Assembly (NCBI RefSeq): GCF_013363995.1
Contig: NZ_JABWGO010000007.1
Span: 1 to 64,000 of the forward strand
Direction: 5' to 3'
Source: Nonomuraea rhodomycinica
GTDB lineage: Bacteria; Actinomycetota; Actinomycetes; Streptosporangiales; Streptosporangiaceae
Length of the DNA stretch: 64,000 bases
Position numbers and translations under genes: made by a program. Within the stretch, counting starts at the first letter, position 1. Every line of letters begins with the position of its first letter. This document shows, piece by piece, positions 16,968 to 25,000 of the stretch. The notes beneath the pieces were generated by a model. It was not told where the DNA came from and did no database searches. It saw nothing but the letters and a program-made list of their open reading frames with translations.

Positions 16968-17926
16968 CCGTGGCGGCCGTCCTGGCCGCCGGGCTGGCGA
17001 TCTACGCGGTCGTCGCCGCGGTCGCGCTTCCCCGGCTCCTGGGGAAGGCGTCCTGGACCGGACGCGCCCCCCGGCTGGCGATCATGGTGTGGCAGGCGGC
17101 CTGCGTCTCGGTGGTGGTCTCCGTGCTGTCGGCCGTCTTCGTGCTGGCGGTCCCGGCGCCGGTGGTCGGTCACGGCCTGGCCGAGCTGTTCGCGGAGTGC
17201 GCGGAGGCGCTGGCCGACGGGCCGGGTCTCACCGCGGCGACCGCGCTCGTCGGCGTGGGCGTCACCGGCGCGTTGGTGGCGCGCCTGGCCTGGTGCGCCA
17301 CCGCCGTCCTGGCCGGGGCCCGCGCCGAGCGGCGCCGCCACGCCGAGGCGCTGGCGCTGCTCGGCCGGCACGACGGCGCGCTGGACGCGATCGTCGTGGA
17401 CTTCGACGAGCGGCTCGCGTACTGCGTGCCCGGCCGCCAGGGCAAGGCGGTGATCACCACGGCCGCGCTGCGCGAGCTGAGCCCCGAGGAGACCGCGGCC
17501 GTGCTCGCCCACGAGCGGGCGCACCTGCGCGGCCGGCACCACCTCGTGCTCGCCTTCGGCGAGACGTTCGCCCGGGCGTTCCCCGGGATGCCGCTGTTCG
17601 AGCGGGGCCGGGCGGAGCTCGCCCGGCTGGTCGAGCTGCTGGCCGACGACCTGGCCGCGCGCCGCCATCCCCGCGTGCTGATCGCCTCCGCGCTGGTGCG
17701 CCTGGCCACCGGCCGCGCGCCGGCCTTCACCCTCGGGGCCGGCGGCGAGAGCGCGCTGGCCCGCGTACGGCGCCTGCTGGCTCCCGCGCCGCCGCTGGGG
17801 CGGGGCGAGCGCGTCACCGGGGCGTTCGCGGTCGGCCTGCTGCTCGCGGGACCGGCCGTGACCGGCCTCGCCCCGGGCCTGGCGTCCCTGCTCGCCCACC
17901 ACTGCCTGGAGCTGCTCTCCTTCTAG
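16964..17926 (+). CDS. M56 family membrane metallopeptidase
   Basis: A 320-residue membrane protein with helices near residues 1-20, 40-65 and 85-110. The zinc peptidase motif HERAH lies in AAVLAHERAHLRGRHH, followed by the downstream Glu-rich helix ARLVELLADDLAA, which supplies the third ligand. The C-terminal helix is at about 285-305. It is shorter than BlaR1, with no extracellular sensor domain. GTG at 16964 overlaps the BlaI stop. The pair probably forms a proteolytic switch in which this enzyme relieves repression; no dedicated target gene lies downstream. Confidence 0.88.
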   Translation: MTVAAVLAAGLAIYAVVAAVALPRLLGKASWTGRAPRLAIMVWQAACVSVVVSVLSAVFVLAVPAPVVGHGLAELFAECAEALADGPGLTAATALVGVGVTGALVARLAWCATAVLAGARAERRRHAEALALLGRHDGALDAIVVDFDERLAYCVPGRQGKAVITTAALRELSPEETAAVLAHERAHLRGRHHLVLAFGETFARAFPGMPLFERGRAELARLVELLADDLAARRHPRVLIASALVRLATGRAPAFTLGAGGESALARVRRLLAPAPPLGRGERVTGAFAVGLLLAGPAVTGLAPGLASLLAHHCLELLSF

Positions 17927-17962
17927 GCCCGTCCGCCTGCCCCTGTCCGCTGAGCACGGCCC

Positions 17963-17991
17963 TTGCAAACCCCCGGGGGGTATGTTAGCTT
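17963..17991 (+). promoter_or_regulatory. Promoter with embedded CsoR-like box
   Basis: A -35 TTGCAA (17963-17968) and -10 TAGCTT (17986-17991) are 17 bases apart. The spacer holds ACCCCC/GGGGGT followed by AT (17969-17983), the GC palindrome with flanking AT bases typical of CsoR/RcnR-family metal repressors. Confidence 0.6.
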
Positions 17992-18005
17992 CCTCGGCGT
18001 CAGAG

Positions 18006-18022
18006 ATACCCCCCATGGGTAT
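18006..18022 (+). promoter_or_regulatory. Second CsoR-like box in the leader
   Basis: ATACCC and GGGTAT flank five bases, in the 5' leader 16 bases before the small Cys-rich gene. Two boxes around one promoter support metal-dependent repression; the regulator is not encoded in this window. Confidence 0.55.
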
Positions 18023-18037
18023 CCAGAGGAGGGCGAG

Positions 18038-18196
18038 ATGTGCACGGCATGTACGTGCGGCACCGGTGAGGCCGCGACGGCGGCCCTCACCACGGACGGC
18101 GGCGACCGGAGCGTCAGCGGGGCGGGCCTCTCCGACGAGGGGGTCCGCGTCGCGGTGGAGCGTGCGGGGCGCCGGCCGTCCGGGACCGGGGCCTAG
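18038..18196 (+). CDS. Small Cys-rich peptide, possible metal-binding
   Basis: A 52-residue peptide beginning MCTACTCGTGEAA. Cys2, Cys5 and Cys7 form a CxxCxC cluster at the extreme N-terminus; the rest is Gly/Ser/Asp-rich without more Cys. ATG at 18038 follows GAGGAGGG by four to five bases, a very strong site. Upstream are a good promoter and two CsoR-like boxes, downstream a 13-bp terminator, so this is a complete one-gene unit. I know no family for it. A copper or nickel chelator, or a metal-sensing leader peptide, would fit; the function is inference. Confidence 0.6.
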   Translation: MCTACTCGTGEAATAALTTDGGDRSVSGAGLSDEGVRVAVERAGRRPSGTGA

Positions 18197-18205
18197 GAAC
18201 GCGAG

Positions 18206-18237
18206 CGGTGGGCGTGCGTCGGCTCGCACGCCCACCG
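18206..18237 (+). terminator. Terminator of the Cys-rich peptide gene
   Basis: A perfect 13-bp stem (18206-18218 with 18225-18237) with loop TCGGCT, ten bases after the stop codon. Confidence 0.8.
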
Positions 18238-18278
18238 GCGGGTCCGGTCCGATTTCCCGATCACCCCAGACCCATGGA

Positions 18279-18296
18279 TCGCATCGTACGGTGCGA
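18279..18296. promoter_or_regulatory. 18-bp near-palindrome upstream of the MFS gene
   Basis: TCGCA-TCGTACGG-TGCGA matches its reverse complement at 16 of 18 positions and lies 18 bases before the MFS start. It is a candidate operator; no regulator gene is adjacent. Confidence 0.45.
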
Positions 18297-18313
18297 AGAA
18301 TCAGGAGTACGGC

Positions 18314-19741
18314 ATGAACGCCGTCAATCCCCGCAGGTGGTGGGCACTCGTCGTGCTGGCCGCCGCGCAGTTCATGGTCATCATGGACACCTCCATCATC
18401 GGCGTCGCGCTGCCGGAGATGCAGCGCGACCTCGGCTTCACCCAGGGCGGCCTGCAGTGGGTGTTCAACGCCTACGTGATCGCCTTCGGCGGCCTGCTGC
18501 TGCTCGGCGGCCGGCTGTCCGACCTGCTGGGGGCCCGCAGGGTCTTCGCCGCCGGCTGGGTCGTCCTGGTCGCCGGCTCCGTGGTCGCCGCGGTGGCCGG
18601 AACGGCCTGGGTGGAGATCCTCGGCCGGGCCGTCCAGGGCGTCGGCGGCGCGCTGATCGCCCCCGCCGCGATGACCCTGCTCATGATGCTCTTCGGCCAC
18701 GACTCCCGGGAGCTCGGCAAGGCCATGGCGCTGTACGGCGCGGCCGCGCCGGCCGGCGGAACCGCCGGGGTGTTCCTGGGCGGCGTCGTCACCGAGTACC
18801 TGAGCTGGCCCTGGGTGTTCGTCGTCTACATCCCCATCGGCCTCGCGACCCTCGCCGCGGTGCCCGCGCTGCTGCCGGCCGTCCAGGGCAGGCGCGGCTC
18901 GGTCGACCTGCTCGGGGCGGCCACGGCCACGGGTGGCATCGCCCTGGCCGTGTTCGCCGTCGTGCGCGCTCCCGAGCAGGGCTGGGGCGCCCCGGCCACT
19001 CTCCTGGAGCTGGCCGGCGCCGCCGTGCTGCTCGTGGCGTTCCTGATCGTCCAGCGCACGGCCAGGCAGCCGATCATGCCGCTCGGCATCTGGCGCACCC
19101 CCGGGCTGGCCACGGCCAACCTGGCGATGGCGCTGCTCGGCGCCGCGTGGATCCCGATGTGGTACTTCCTCAACCTCTACCTGCAGCAGGTCCTCGGCTA
19201 CGGCGCCTTCCCCAGCGGCGCGGCGCTGCTGCCGATGACGGTCGCCATCATGATCTTCATGATCGGCGTCACCGCCCGCCTGCTCGGCCGCTTCGGCGCC
19301 AAGCCGCTCATCGTGCTCGGCATGCTCGTGCTGGCGGCCGGGGTCGGGGTGCTCTCGCTGGTGCGGCCGGACGGCGCCTTCGTCGCCGACGTGCTGCCGG
19401 CCTCGCTGGTCGCCGCCGTGGGCATGTCGCTGGCCTACATCCCGGCGATGATGTCGGCCATGTCGGGGGTGCAGCCGGAGGAGAGCGGCCTGGCCTCGGG
19501 CATCGTCAACACCACCTACAACGTGGGCTCGGCGCTCGGCCTGGCGGTCATGACGGCCGTCGCCACCTCGCGCGGGGCCGCCGAGCTGGGCGATCTGTCC
19601 CAGCTCACGGGTGGTTTCCGGGCCGCCTTCGTCGGTGCCGCCGTGGTGGCGGCCGCGGGCGGGGCGCTGACCCTGGTCCTCATGCGCGGCCGGAAGGCGT
19701 CCGTCGCGGCGGACGCCCGGCCCGAGGAGGCCCGGGCCTGA
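18314..19741 (+). CDS. MFS drug-efflux transporter, DHA2 family (14 helices)
   Basis: A 475-residue proton-driven exporter of the EmrB/QacA subfamily. The N-terminal region MDTSIIGVALPEMQRDLGF is the family motif in helix 1, and GGRLSDLLGARRVF is the conserved loop between helices 2 and 3. GGTAGVFLGGVV belongs to the antiporter motif C region. Fourteen hydrophobic segments can be counted. ATG at 18314 has AGGAG nine bases before it. It stands alone between two strong hairpins. Substrate unknown. Confidence 0.9.
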   Translation: MNAVNPRRWWALVVLAAAQFMVIMDTSIIGVALPEMQRDLGFTQGGLQWVFNAYVIAFGGLLLLGGRLSDLLGARRVFAAGWVVLVAGSVVAAVAGTAWVEILGRAVQGVGGALIAPAAMTLLMMLFGHDSRELGKAMALYGAAAPAGGTAGVFLGGVVTEYLSWPWVFVVYIPIGLATLAAVPALLPAVQGRRGSVDLLGAATATGGIALAVFAVVRAPEQGWGAPATLLELAGAAVLLVAFLIVQRTARQPIMPLGIWRTPGLATANLAMALLGAAWIPMWYFLNLYLQQVLGYGAFPSGAALLPMTVAIMIFMIGVTARLLGRFGAKPLIVLGMLVLAAGVGVLSLVRPDGAFVADVLPASLVAAVGMSLAYIPAMMSAMSGVQPEESGLASGIVNTTYNVGSALGLAVMTAVATSRGAAELGDLSQLTGGFRAAFVGAAVVAAAGGALTLVLMRGRKASVAADARPEEARA

Positions 19742-19751
19742 CCCGCGGGGA

Positions 19752-19784
19752 TCGCGCGGGGACGCGGCCGCCGTCCCCGCGCGA
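19752..19784. terminator. Bidirectional terminator
   Basis: A 12-bp perfect stem (19752-19763 with 19773-19784) between the convergent MFS and DUF418 genes. Confidence 0.75.
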
Positions 19785-19819
19785 CATACCCCCACCCCCT
19801 AGCCGGCGCCCGCGACCTA

Positions 19820-20962
19820 CTATCGCCCATAGGAGCGATAGGTCAGCTTGCGCAGCAGGATCTCCGCCGGGCCCCGGTGGCCCAGGGCGCGCATCCCGTC
19901 GGCCAGCGCGACCGACAGCACCCACACCCCGGCCGCGACCCCGAGCGTCGCGGCCTGACCCATGTCGTCGTGCAGGCTCAGGGCGAACGGGTAGAACAGC
20001 ACCACCCACAGCAGGGCCTGGAAGAGGTAGAAGGTCAGCGACCGCTGCCCCAGCGCGGCCAGGGCGGCGACCAGGCGGCCACGCCGGATCCGGGCCGCGA
20101 CCAGCCCGACCACGGCCGCCATGGCGACGCCGCCCGCGTACCCGGTGAGGTCGTGCGCGACGGCGACCGCCCACGACACGGGGGCCGAGGTGGTGCTCCA
20201 CGCTCCCGCGGCCATCAGCGCGGCCGGGAGCCGGCCGGCGACCGCGAGGCCGATCCCGATCACGGCGACGCGGCGCAGCAGCGGCAGATGCCGTTCGGGC
20301 TCGTCGAGGACGCGCCGCCGGGCGGCCAGGACCCCCACGAACATCGCGGGCACCACGATGAGGACGGACACGACGGTCTTGGCGGGCCAGGACGGGATGC
20401 TCGCGACGAGGTGGGCGCCGAGGGTCGGCTCCATGATCTCGGCGATGGTGGACGGCCTGGTCTGCGCCATGACGCTCTGCCAGGCCAGCAGCAGCGTGGC
20501 GGGCACGAGGGTCAGGGCGACCGTCCACCACAGCACCGGCTCCCTGGCCCGCACCAGCGGCGCGAGCAGCAGCAGCGTGAGCCCGTACACCGCGACGATG
20601 TCGATGGGCACGAACAGCACCGTGTTGAGGAAGCCGACGACCACGAGCCACAGCGCCCGGCGGCGCAGCAGGCTCTTGACGGAGGCCCAGCCGGCGCCCC
20701 TGTCCTCCTGCCGCCGGGCGAGCTGCACGAGGCCGTAGCCGAACAGGAACACGAACATGTTGCGGGCCTGGTTGTCGGCCAGCAGCGACTTGAGGAACCT
20801 CGCCGCGGCGTCGAGGGGGGCCGGGCCGGCGTCGCCGTCCACGAAGGCCGGGGCGTGTGAGAGGGCGATCAGTAACAGCATGAAGCCGCGGGCGAGGTCG
20901 GGGGCCAGGGACCGGGCGGGCGCGGCGGGCGGCGCGGTGGCGGGCGCGCTGGAGGGGATCAC
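19820..20962 (-). CDS. DUF418 family membrane protein (YeiB-like)
   Basis: A 380-residue membrane protein with about nine or ten helices. The N-terminal part has the acyltransferase-like DLARGFMLLLIALSHAP stretch, then the DUF418 region near the C-terminus: ALGQRSLTFYLFQALLWVVLFYP. The function of the family is unknown; it is related to membrane acyltransferases. GTG at 20962 follows AAAGGAG. The gene is divergent from an HTH/MarR-like regulator gene, with 200 bases between them that hold a 12-bp inverted repeat, so regulation by that protein is likely. Confidence 0.85.
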   Translation of the reverse strand: MIPSSAPATAPPAAPARSLAPDLARGFMLLLIALSHAPAFVDGDAGPAPLDAAARFLKSLLADNQARNMFVFLFGYGLVQLARRQEDRGAGWASVKSLLRRRALWLVVVGFLNTVLFVPIDIVAVYGLTLLLLAPLVRAREPVLWWTVALTLVPATLLLAWQSVMAQTRPSTIAEIMEPTLGAHLVASIPSWPAKTVVSVLIVVPAMFVGVLAARRRVLDEPERHLPLLRRVAVIGIGLAVAGRLPAALMAAGAWSTTSAPVSWAVAVAHDLTGYAGGVAMAAVVGLVAARIRRGRLVAALAALGQRSLTFYLFQALLWVVLFYPFALSLHDDMGQAATLGVAAGVWVLSVALADGMRALGHRGPAEILLRKLTYRSYGR

Positions 20963-21038
20963 ACCGGAACTCCTTTCAAACGAGATATTACGTGTTCGCG
21001 TGATCCCAAAAGCTAATTTGCCTTCGCCATTATGTCAA

Positions 21039-21068
21039 CAAATAACTGGCCGTTGAGCCGGTTATTTG
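21039..21068. promoter_or_regulatory. Inverted repeat between DUF418 and regulator genes
   Basis: CAAATAACTGGC (21039-21050) and GCCGGTTATTTG (21057-21068) pair at 11 of 12 positions around CGTTGA. The sequence is strikingly AT-rich for this genome, as expected for a promoter/operator. Confidence 0.6.
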
Positions 21069-21106
21069 CAATGGTATGTAGGTGAATGCTCATGCGATTT
21101 GCAATG
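21064..21106. repeat. ATTTGCAATG direct repeat
   Basis: ATTTGCAATG occurs at 21064-21073 and 21097-21106, 33 bases (three helical turns) apart, upstream of the regulator gene. These may be extra half-sites for the same regulator. Confidence 0.45.
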
Positions 21107-21164
21107 AGTTGTAGAGGAACGCAATACTGGACATCCCAAGGCGAGCACAGGAGGCTGAGCGCCG

Positions 21165-21920
21165 ATGCCGGGCGGCAGGCTGACCCACGAGGAGCGCAAG
21201 GACATCGCCAGAGGGCTGGCCGACGGGCTCACCTACACCGAGATCGCCAGACGCCTCCAGCGCCCCGTCTCCACGATCAGCCGGGAGGTCATCCGCAACG
21301 GCGGGGCCGGCGGCTACCACCCCGACCGGGCCCAGCGGGCGACCGGTGACCGGGCCCGCCGCGGCCGGCCCGCCGTGCCCGGCGCCACACCGGCCCTGCC
21401 CGACGCGCACGGCCGCGACCCCGAGACCGTCCGGCTGCTGGAGGAGCGGTTCACCGCCATGCTCGTCGACACCGGTCTGCCGCGCACGACCGCCCGGGTG
21501 CTCGCGAGCCTGTACGTCACCGACAGCGGCAGCCTCACCGCCGCCGAGCTGGTCCGGCGCCTGGGCCTCAGCCCGGCGTCCATCTCCAAGGCCGTCGGCC
21601 AGCTCGAAGAGCAGCGGCTGATCCGGCGCGACCGCGATCCCCGCCGGCGCCGCGACCGCTACGTCATCGACGGCGACATCTGGTACGAGTCCTGGCTGGC
21701 CAGCGCGCGCAGGAACATCCGGCTGGCCCGCGTCGCCCGCGACGGAGCCGAGACTCTGGGGCGGGGCACGCCCGCCGGTGCCCGGCTGGCGACCATGGGC
21801 CGGCTCCTCCAGCGCCTCGGCGACGACATGGTCCGCGCGGCCGAGCGCTGGCACGACGACCACGACGACCACCGGGATGATGGCGACCGCGACGACCACG
21901 ACGACCGCGAAGACCGGTAG
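21165..21920 (+). CDS. Regulator fusing an IS30-type HTH to a MarR/GbsR-like domain
   Basis: 251 residues. Residues 1-45 (GGRLTHEERKDIARGLADGLTYTEIARRLQRPVSTISREV) are the helix-turn-helix otherwise seen at the N-terminus of IS30 transposases. Residues about 85-200 are a GbsR/MarR-type winged helix (LTAAELVRRLGLSPASISKAVGQLEEQRLIRRDRDPRRRRDRYVI). The C-terminus is a His/Asp repeat (HDDHDDHRDDGDRDDHDD) that could bind metal. ATG at 21165 is preceded by AGGAGG. No transposase catalytic domain is present, so this is a domesticated DNA-binding module. The likely target is the divergent DUF418 gene. Confidence 0.75.
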   Translation: MPGGRLTHEERKDIARGLADGLTYTEIARRLQRPVSTISREVIRNGGAGGYHPDRAQRATGDRARRGRPAVPGATPALPDAHGRDPETVRLLEERFTAMLVDTGLPRTTARVLASLYVTDSGSLTAAELVRRLGLSPASISKAVGQLEEQRLIRRDRDPRRRRDRYVIDGDIWYESWLASARRNIRLARVARDGAETLGRGTPAGARLATMGRLLQRLGDDMVRAAERWHDDHDDHRDDGDRDDHDDREDR

Positions 21921-21958
21921 CGGCTCTCAGGGGCCCGGCCGAGCGTGCCCCCGCCCGG

Positions 21959-22360
21959 TCATGACGCGTCGTAGCGCGCGCGGGAGGCGGCCACGTAGTC
22001 GCGATGCTGCCGCGCCCAGGCGATGAGCCCGGCGATCTGGGACGACAGCGTCCGCCCGACCGGGGTCAGGGCATAGTCCACGCGCGGCGGCGAGGTGGGG
22101 GTGACCGTGCGCTCCACCAGGCCGTCGCGCTCCAGGCTGCGCAGGGTGAGCGTGAGCATGCGCTGGGAGATGCCCGCGATGGCGCGCTGCAACTCGGAGT
22201 AGCGCTTGGGACCGTCGCCGAGCAGGTCCATCACCAGCACGCTCCACTTGTCGCCGACGCGGTCCAGGACGTCGCGCAGCCGGCAGGTGGGATGGTCCTC
22301 GCCGATCGTCTCGCGCACATCGGTGTGCCTTGCGCGGGTCGAAGTGCCTACTTCCGCCAT
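21959..22360 (-). CDS. HxlR family regulator
   Basis: A 133-residue winged-helix protein with the HxlR pattern: CRLRDVLDRVGDKWSVLVMDLLGDGPKRYSELQRAIAGISQRMLTLTLRSLERDGLVER. One Cys (Cys26) precedes the domain, as in redox-sensing members. ATG at 22360 is the first start near the domain; GTG 42 bases downstream is an alternative with a better site. It is divergent from an NADPH:quinone reductase-like gene, the usual partnership for HxlR regulators, and direct repeats lie between them. Confidence 0.85.
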   Translation of the reverse strand: MAEVGTSTRARHTDVRETIGEDHPTCRLRDVLDRVGDKWSVLVMDLLGDGPKRYSELQRAIAGISQRMLTLTLRSLERDGLVERTVTPTSPPRVDYALTPVGRTLSSQIAGLIAWARQHRDYVAASRARYDAS

Positions 22361-22387
22361 GACGGCATTGTGGACGAGACTCGACCC

Positions 22388-22418
22388 GCGCACAAGAAGT
22401 AACCAGCGCACAGAAAGT
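22388..22418. promoter_or_regulatory. Direct repeats between hxlR-type gene and oxidoreductase
   Basis: GCGCACAAGAAGT (22388-22400) and GCGCACAGAAAGT (22406-22418) match at 11 of 13 positions and are 18 bases apart. They are a candidate HxlR site controlling both divergent genes. Confidence 0.5.
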
Positions 22419-22468
22419 GCTGTTGCGATGAGCAGCGTCCCCTTGGTCCACGAAACGGAGTGATCACT

Positions 22469-23392
22469 ATGCGTGCCATGGCCTTCCCCGACTTCGGTGC
22501 CGAACTGGCGCCCGCCGACCTGCCCGTGCCGGAGCCGGGTCCGGGCGAGGTGCTGGTCCGGGTGCTGGCCTCCTCGGTCAACGGCTTCGACATGGGCGTG
22601 CTGGGCGGCTATCTCAAGGGCGTCTACGAGTACGAGTTCCCGGTCGTGCTCGGCAAGGACTTCGCCGGCACCGTGGCGGCCGTCGGCCCCGAGGTGACCC
22701 GTCTGGCGCCGGGCGATGACGTGTTCGGCGTGGTCATGCGGCCCACCCTGGGCCAGGGCGGCTTCGCCGAGTACGTCGTGGTGAGCGAAGCGTACGGCGT
22801 GGCCCGGATCCCCGACGGGCTCGGCCACACCCGCGCGGGCGTGCTGGGGCTGGCCGGGACCGCCGCGCTCAACGCCGTGGACGCCGTCGCCCCGGCGCCG
22901 GGGGAGACCGTCCTGATCTCCGGCGCGACCGGCGGCGTGGGCTCCTTCGCCGTCCAGCTCGCTGCCGCGCGCGGCGCCCGGGTGATCGCCACCGCCCGTC
23001 CCGGGGCGGAGGCCGCGTTCGTCACCGGCCTGGGCGCCACCTGGGTCGTGGACCACACGGACCTGCCGGCGGGGGTACGCGCGATCGCGCCGGGCGGGGT
23101 GGACGCCGCGCTGCACCTGGCGGGCGACGGGCCGGCCGTCGCCGCCCTGCTGACCGACGGCGGGCGGCTGGCCTCCACGATCCACTACCGGCCCGAGGAG
23201 TCCGGCCGCGCCATCAAGGCCACGGCCGTGATGGCCGACCCGACTCCGGACACCCTGTCCCGGCTCGCCGCCGACGCGGCCGAAGGGCGCCTCCGGGTGC
23301 CGGTGGGCCGCTCGTACCCGCTGGCCGAGGCGCCGCGCGCGCTCGCCGACTTCGCCGGCGGGACCGTCGGCAAGCTCGCCGTCACGATCTGA
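22469..23392 (+). CDS. Zinc-less alcohol dehydrogenase / quinone oxidoreductase
   Basis: A 307-residue MDR-superfamily protein. The GroES-like N-terminal half has LGKDFAGTVAAVGPEVTRLAPGDDVFG. The Rossmann half has the nucleotide motif GATGGVGSFAVQLAAARGARVIA. The structural and catalytic zinc Cys ligands are absent, so it belongs to the NADPH:quinone/enone reductase branch. ATG at 22469 follows GGAG by eight bases; an upstream in-frame GTG lies on that site and is rejected. It is probably induced through the divergent HxlR protein by electrophiles or quinones. Confidence 0.88.
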   Translation: MRAMAFPDFGAELAPADLPVPEPGPGEVLVRVLASSVNGFDMGVLGGYLKGVYEYEFPVVLGKDFAGTVAAVGPEVTRLAPGDDVFGVVMRPTLGQGGFAEYVVVSEAYGVARIPDGLGHTRAGVLGLAGTAALNAVDAVAPAPGETVLISGATGGVGSFAVQLAAARGARVIATARPGAEAAFVTGLGATWVVDHTDLPAGVRAIAPGGVDAALHLAGDGPAVAALLTDGGRLASTIHYRPEESGRAIKATAVMADPTPDTLSRLAADAAEGRLRVPVGRSYPLAEAPRALADFAGGTVGKLAVTI

Positions 23393-23408
23393 CCTCCGCC
23401 GGCGCTCG

Positions 23409-23783
23409 TCACGAAGCGCGCTCGACGTCCCCCGCGAAGACGATCATCTGGTCGATGCGGCCCTGCCGCAGGTGGACCACGTCGGTCCCGGCCAGGCGCG
23501 GGCCCCCCTGCGGCGTGGTGAAGACCCACTGGTAGCGCGCCCACTCGCCCGGCACGTCCACGGCCGAGCAGCGGACCATCGTGCCGACACCGGCCGGGTG
23601 GCGGCGGATGTCCCGCACGAACCGTTCGACCGCCGCCACGCCCTCGCTCCGTCCCAGCGGACCCCAGAACACCACGTCGGAGGTCAGCGCCTGGGACAGC
23701 AGGGGAGTCATCTGGTCGTCGTCCGAGACGTTGAACGCGGACAGGAACATGTCGATCGCTGCCTGAGCGGCTTCTTCCTGCAT
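23409..23783 (-). CDS. SnoaL-like (NTF2 fold) protein
   Basis: A 124-residue small alpha-beta barrel of the SnoaL/NTF2 class. N-terminal helices (AAIDMFLSAFNVSDDDQMTPLLSQALTSDVVFWGPLGRSEG) are followed by strands ending in GGPRLAGTDVVHLRQGRIDQMIVFAGD. No catalytic residue can be assigned. It follows the PucR-type gene on the same strand after 49 bases and may be cotranscribed with it. It is convergent with the oxidoreductase gene. Confidence 0.75.
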   Translation of the reverse strand: MQEEAAQAAIDMFLSAFNVSDDDQMTPLLSQALTSDVVFWGPLGRSEGVAAVERFVRDIRRHPAGVGTMVRCSAVDVPGEWARYQWVFTTPQGGPRLAGTDVVHLRQGRIDQMIVFAGDVERAS

Positions 23784-23832
23784 GCAGCAGTCATATCAGC
23801 CGCCGCCGCGCACGGGCAGGCGTGGAGCCTCC

Positions 23833-24894
23833 TCAGTCGTGGAGCAGCCGCCAGGCGGTGAGGGCGAGGCGGGCCCGGGTCAGTCCGGTGGGGTCGGTCA
23901 GCTCGACGCCCAGGGTCCGCGCGATCTGGTCGAGGCGGCGCGAGACGCTGCTGTGGTGCAGGTGGAGCAGGTCGGCGGCCTGCCGCAGGGAGCCGGTGGC
24001 GCAGTAGGCGTCCAGGGTCTCCAGGTCCTCCGGGCTCTCCGCCAGCCGGGTGATCGCGACCACGTCGGGGTTGTCCCGTACGGCGTCGGGGGGTATCCGG
24101 GCCAGCAGCGCCAGCGCCCCCAGGTCGTCGTGGCGGACGACCGGCCGGCGCGGCGTGGTGAAGCGCAGCGCGGTGCGGGCCTGCTGCCAGGACCGGCCGG
24201 GGCTCCCGGCGGCGCCGATGCCCGCGCGCACGCCCGCCGGGAAGCGGGCCGGGTCCACGGTGGTGGCCAGCAGGACGCCCACGTCGGCGAGCGGCGCCGC
24301 CTTGACCGGGCGGCCCGGGCAGATCAGCCCGCCGAGCCGGTCGAGCGGAAGCCGCGAGTGCACGGCGACGACGCGGACCGGCAGCTCGGCGGCGAACCCC
24401 AGCAGCCGCAGCGCCCGGGCTCGGGCCGCCTCGTCGCTGTCGGCGCTGATCACCAGCTCGACCAGGGCGGGGTCGGCCATCGTGGTGTGCGCGGGGCCGT
24501 AGCGCTCGACGACGGCCGCGGCGGCGATGGCGAGCCGGTCCAGCAGCACCACGTCCAGCGGGAGGGCCGGGCCGGGGCGTTCCAGCCAGACCGTGCCGAT
24601 CTCCTCCTCGTCCAGGGTGATGGGCGCGGTGGTGGACTCCGCCGACGACGGCGCGGACCCGGGGCCGCTCCCGGGCGCGCCGGACACCTCCCGGCCGTCG
24701 GGCGACATGCGCAGCACCCGCCCGGTGCCGTGGAGCCGGATCCCGGCCACGCACCCGGCCAGGCCCGCCGAGGCCCGGGCGAGCGCCGGCAGGTCCACCC
24801 GCCGGCGCATCAGCGTGTCGTAGAACGCGACGACGCGGATCACGCTCCCGATGTCGGAGTCGAGGTGCGACAGCCGTTCGGCCAGAGCCTCCAT
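23833..24894 (-). CDS. PucR/CdaR-type regulator
   Basis: 353 residues. The C-terminal 60 residues are the PucR helix-turn-helix (LETLDAYCATGSLRQAADLLHLHHSSVSRRLDQIARTLGVEL), and the middle resembles the GGDEF-like region of CdaR regulators. The N-terminus begins MEALAERLSHLDSDIG. ATG at 24894 is the natural start but has no good ribosome site, so a leaderless transcript is possible. It is divergent from the esterase-thiolase-ligase-SDR operon and is the best candidate for its activator. Confidence 0.8.
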   Translation of the reverse strand: MEALAERLSHLDSDIGSVIRVVAFYDTLMRRRVDLPALARASAGLAGCVAGIRLHGTGRVLRMSPDGREVSGAPGSGPGSAPSSAESTTAPITLDEEEIGTVWLERPGPALPLDVVLLDRLAIAAAAVVERYGPAHTTMADPALVELVISADSDEAARARALRLLGFAAELPVRVVAVHSRLPLDRLGGLICPGRPVKAAPLADVGVLLATTVDPARFPAGVRAGIGAAGSPGRSWQQARTALRFTTPRRPVVRHDDLGALALLARIPPDAVRDNPDVVAITRLAESPEDLETLDAYCATGSLRQAADLLHLHHSSVSRRLDQIARTLGVELTDPTGLTRARLALTAWRLLHD

Positions 24895-25000
24895 ACCAGG
24901 AGGATACGGGCGGCGGGCGCGCCGTTCGGTGCGTGATCCGGGGGAAACGGACGACGGACGGCGGATGAACCCCGAGACGGCGACCGTGAGGATGGGCGTC

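Noticed and set aside
16943..19795. A 950-codon open frame on the minus strand
   Set aside because: It lies antisense to BlaI, M56, the Cys-rich unit and the MFS gene, all with clear domains. Its sequence is Gly/Arg/Gln-rich shadow translation without domains.
21165..21300. An IS30 transposase remnant
   Set aside because: The HTH is IS30-like, but the frame continues into a complete GbsR/MarR-like domain. No inverted terminal repeats or catalytic domain are present, so it was called a regulator.
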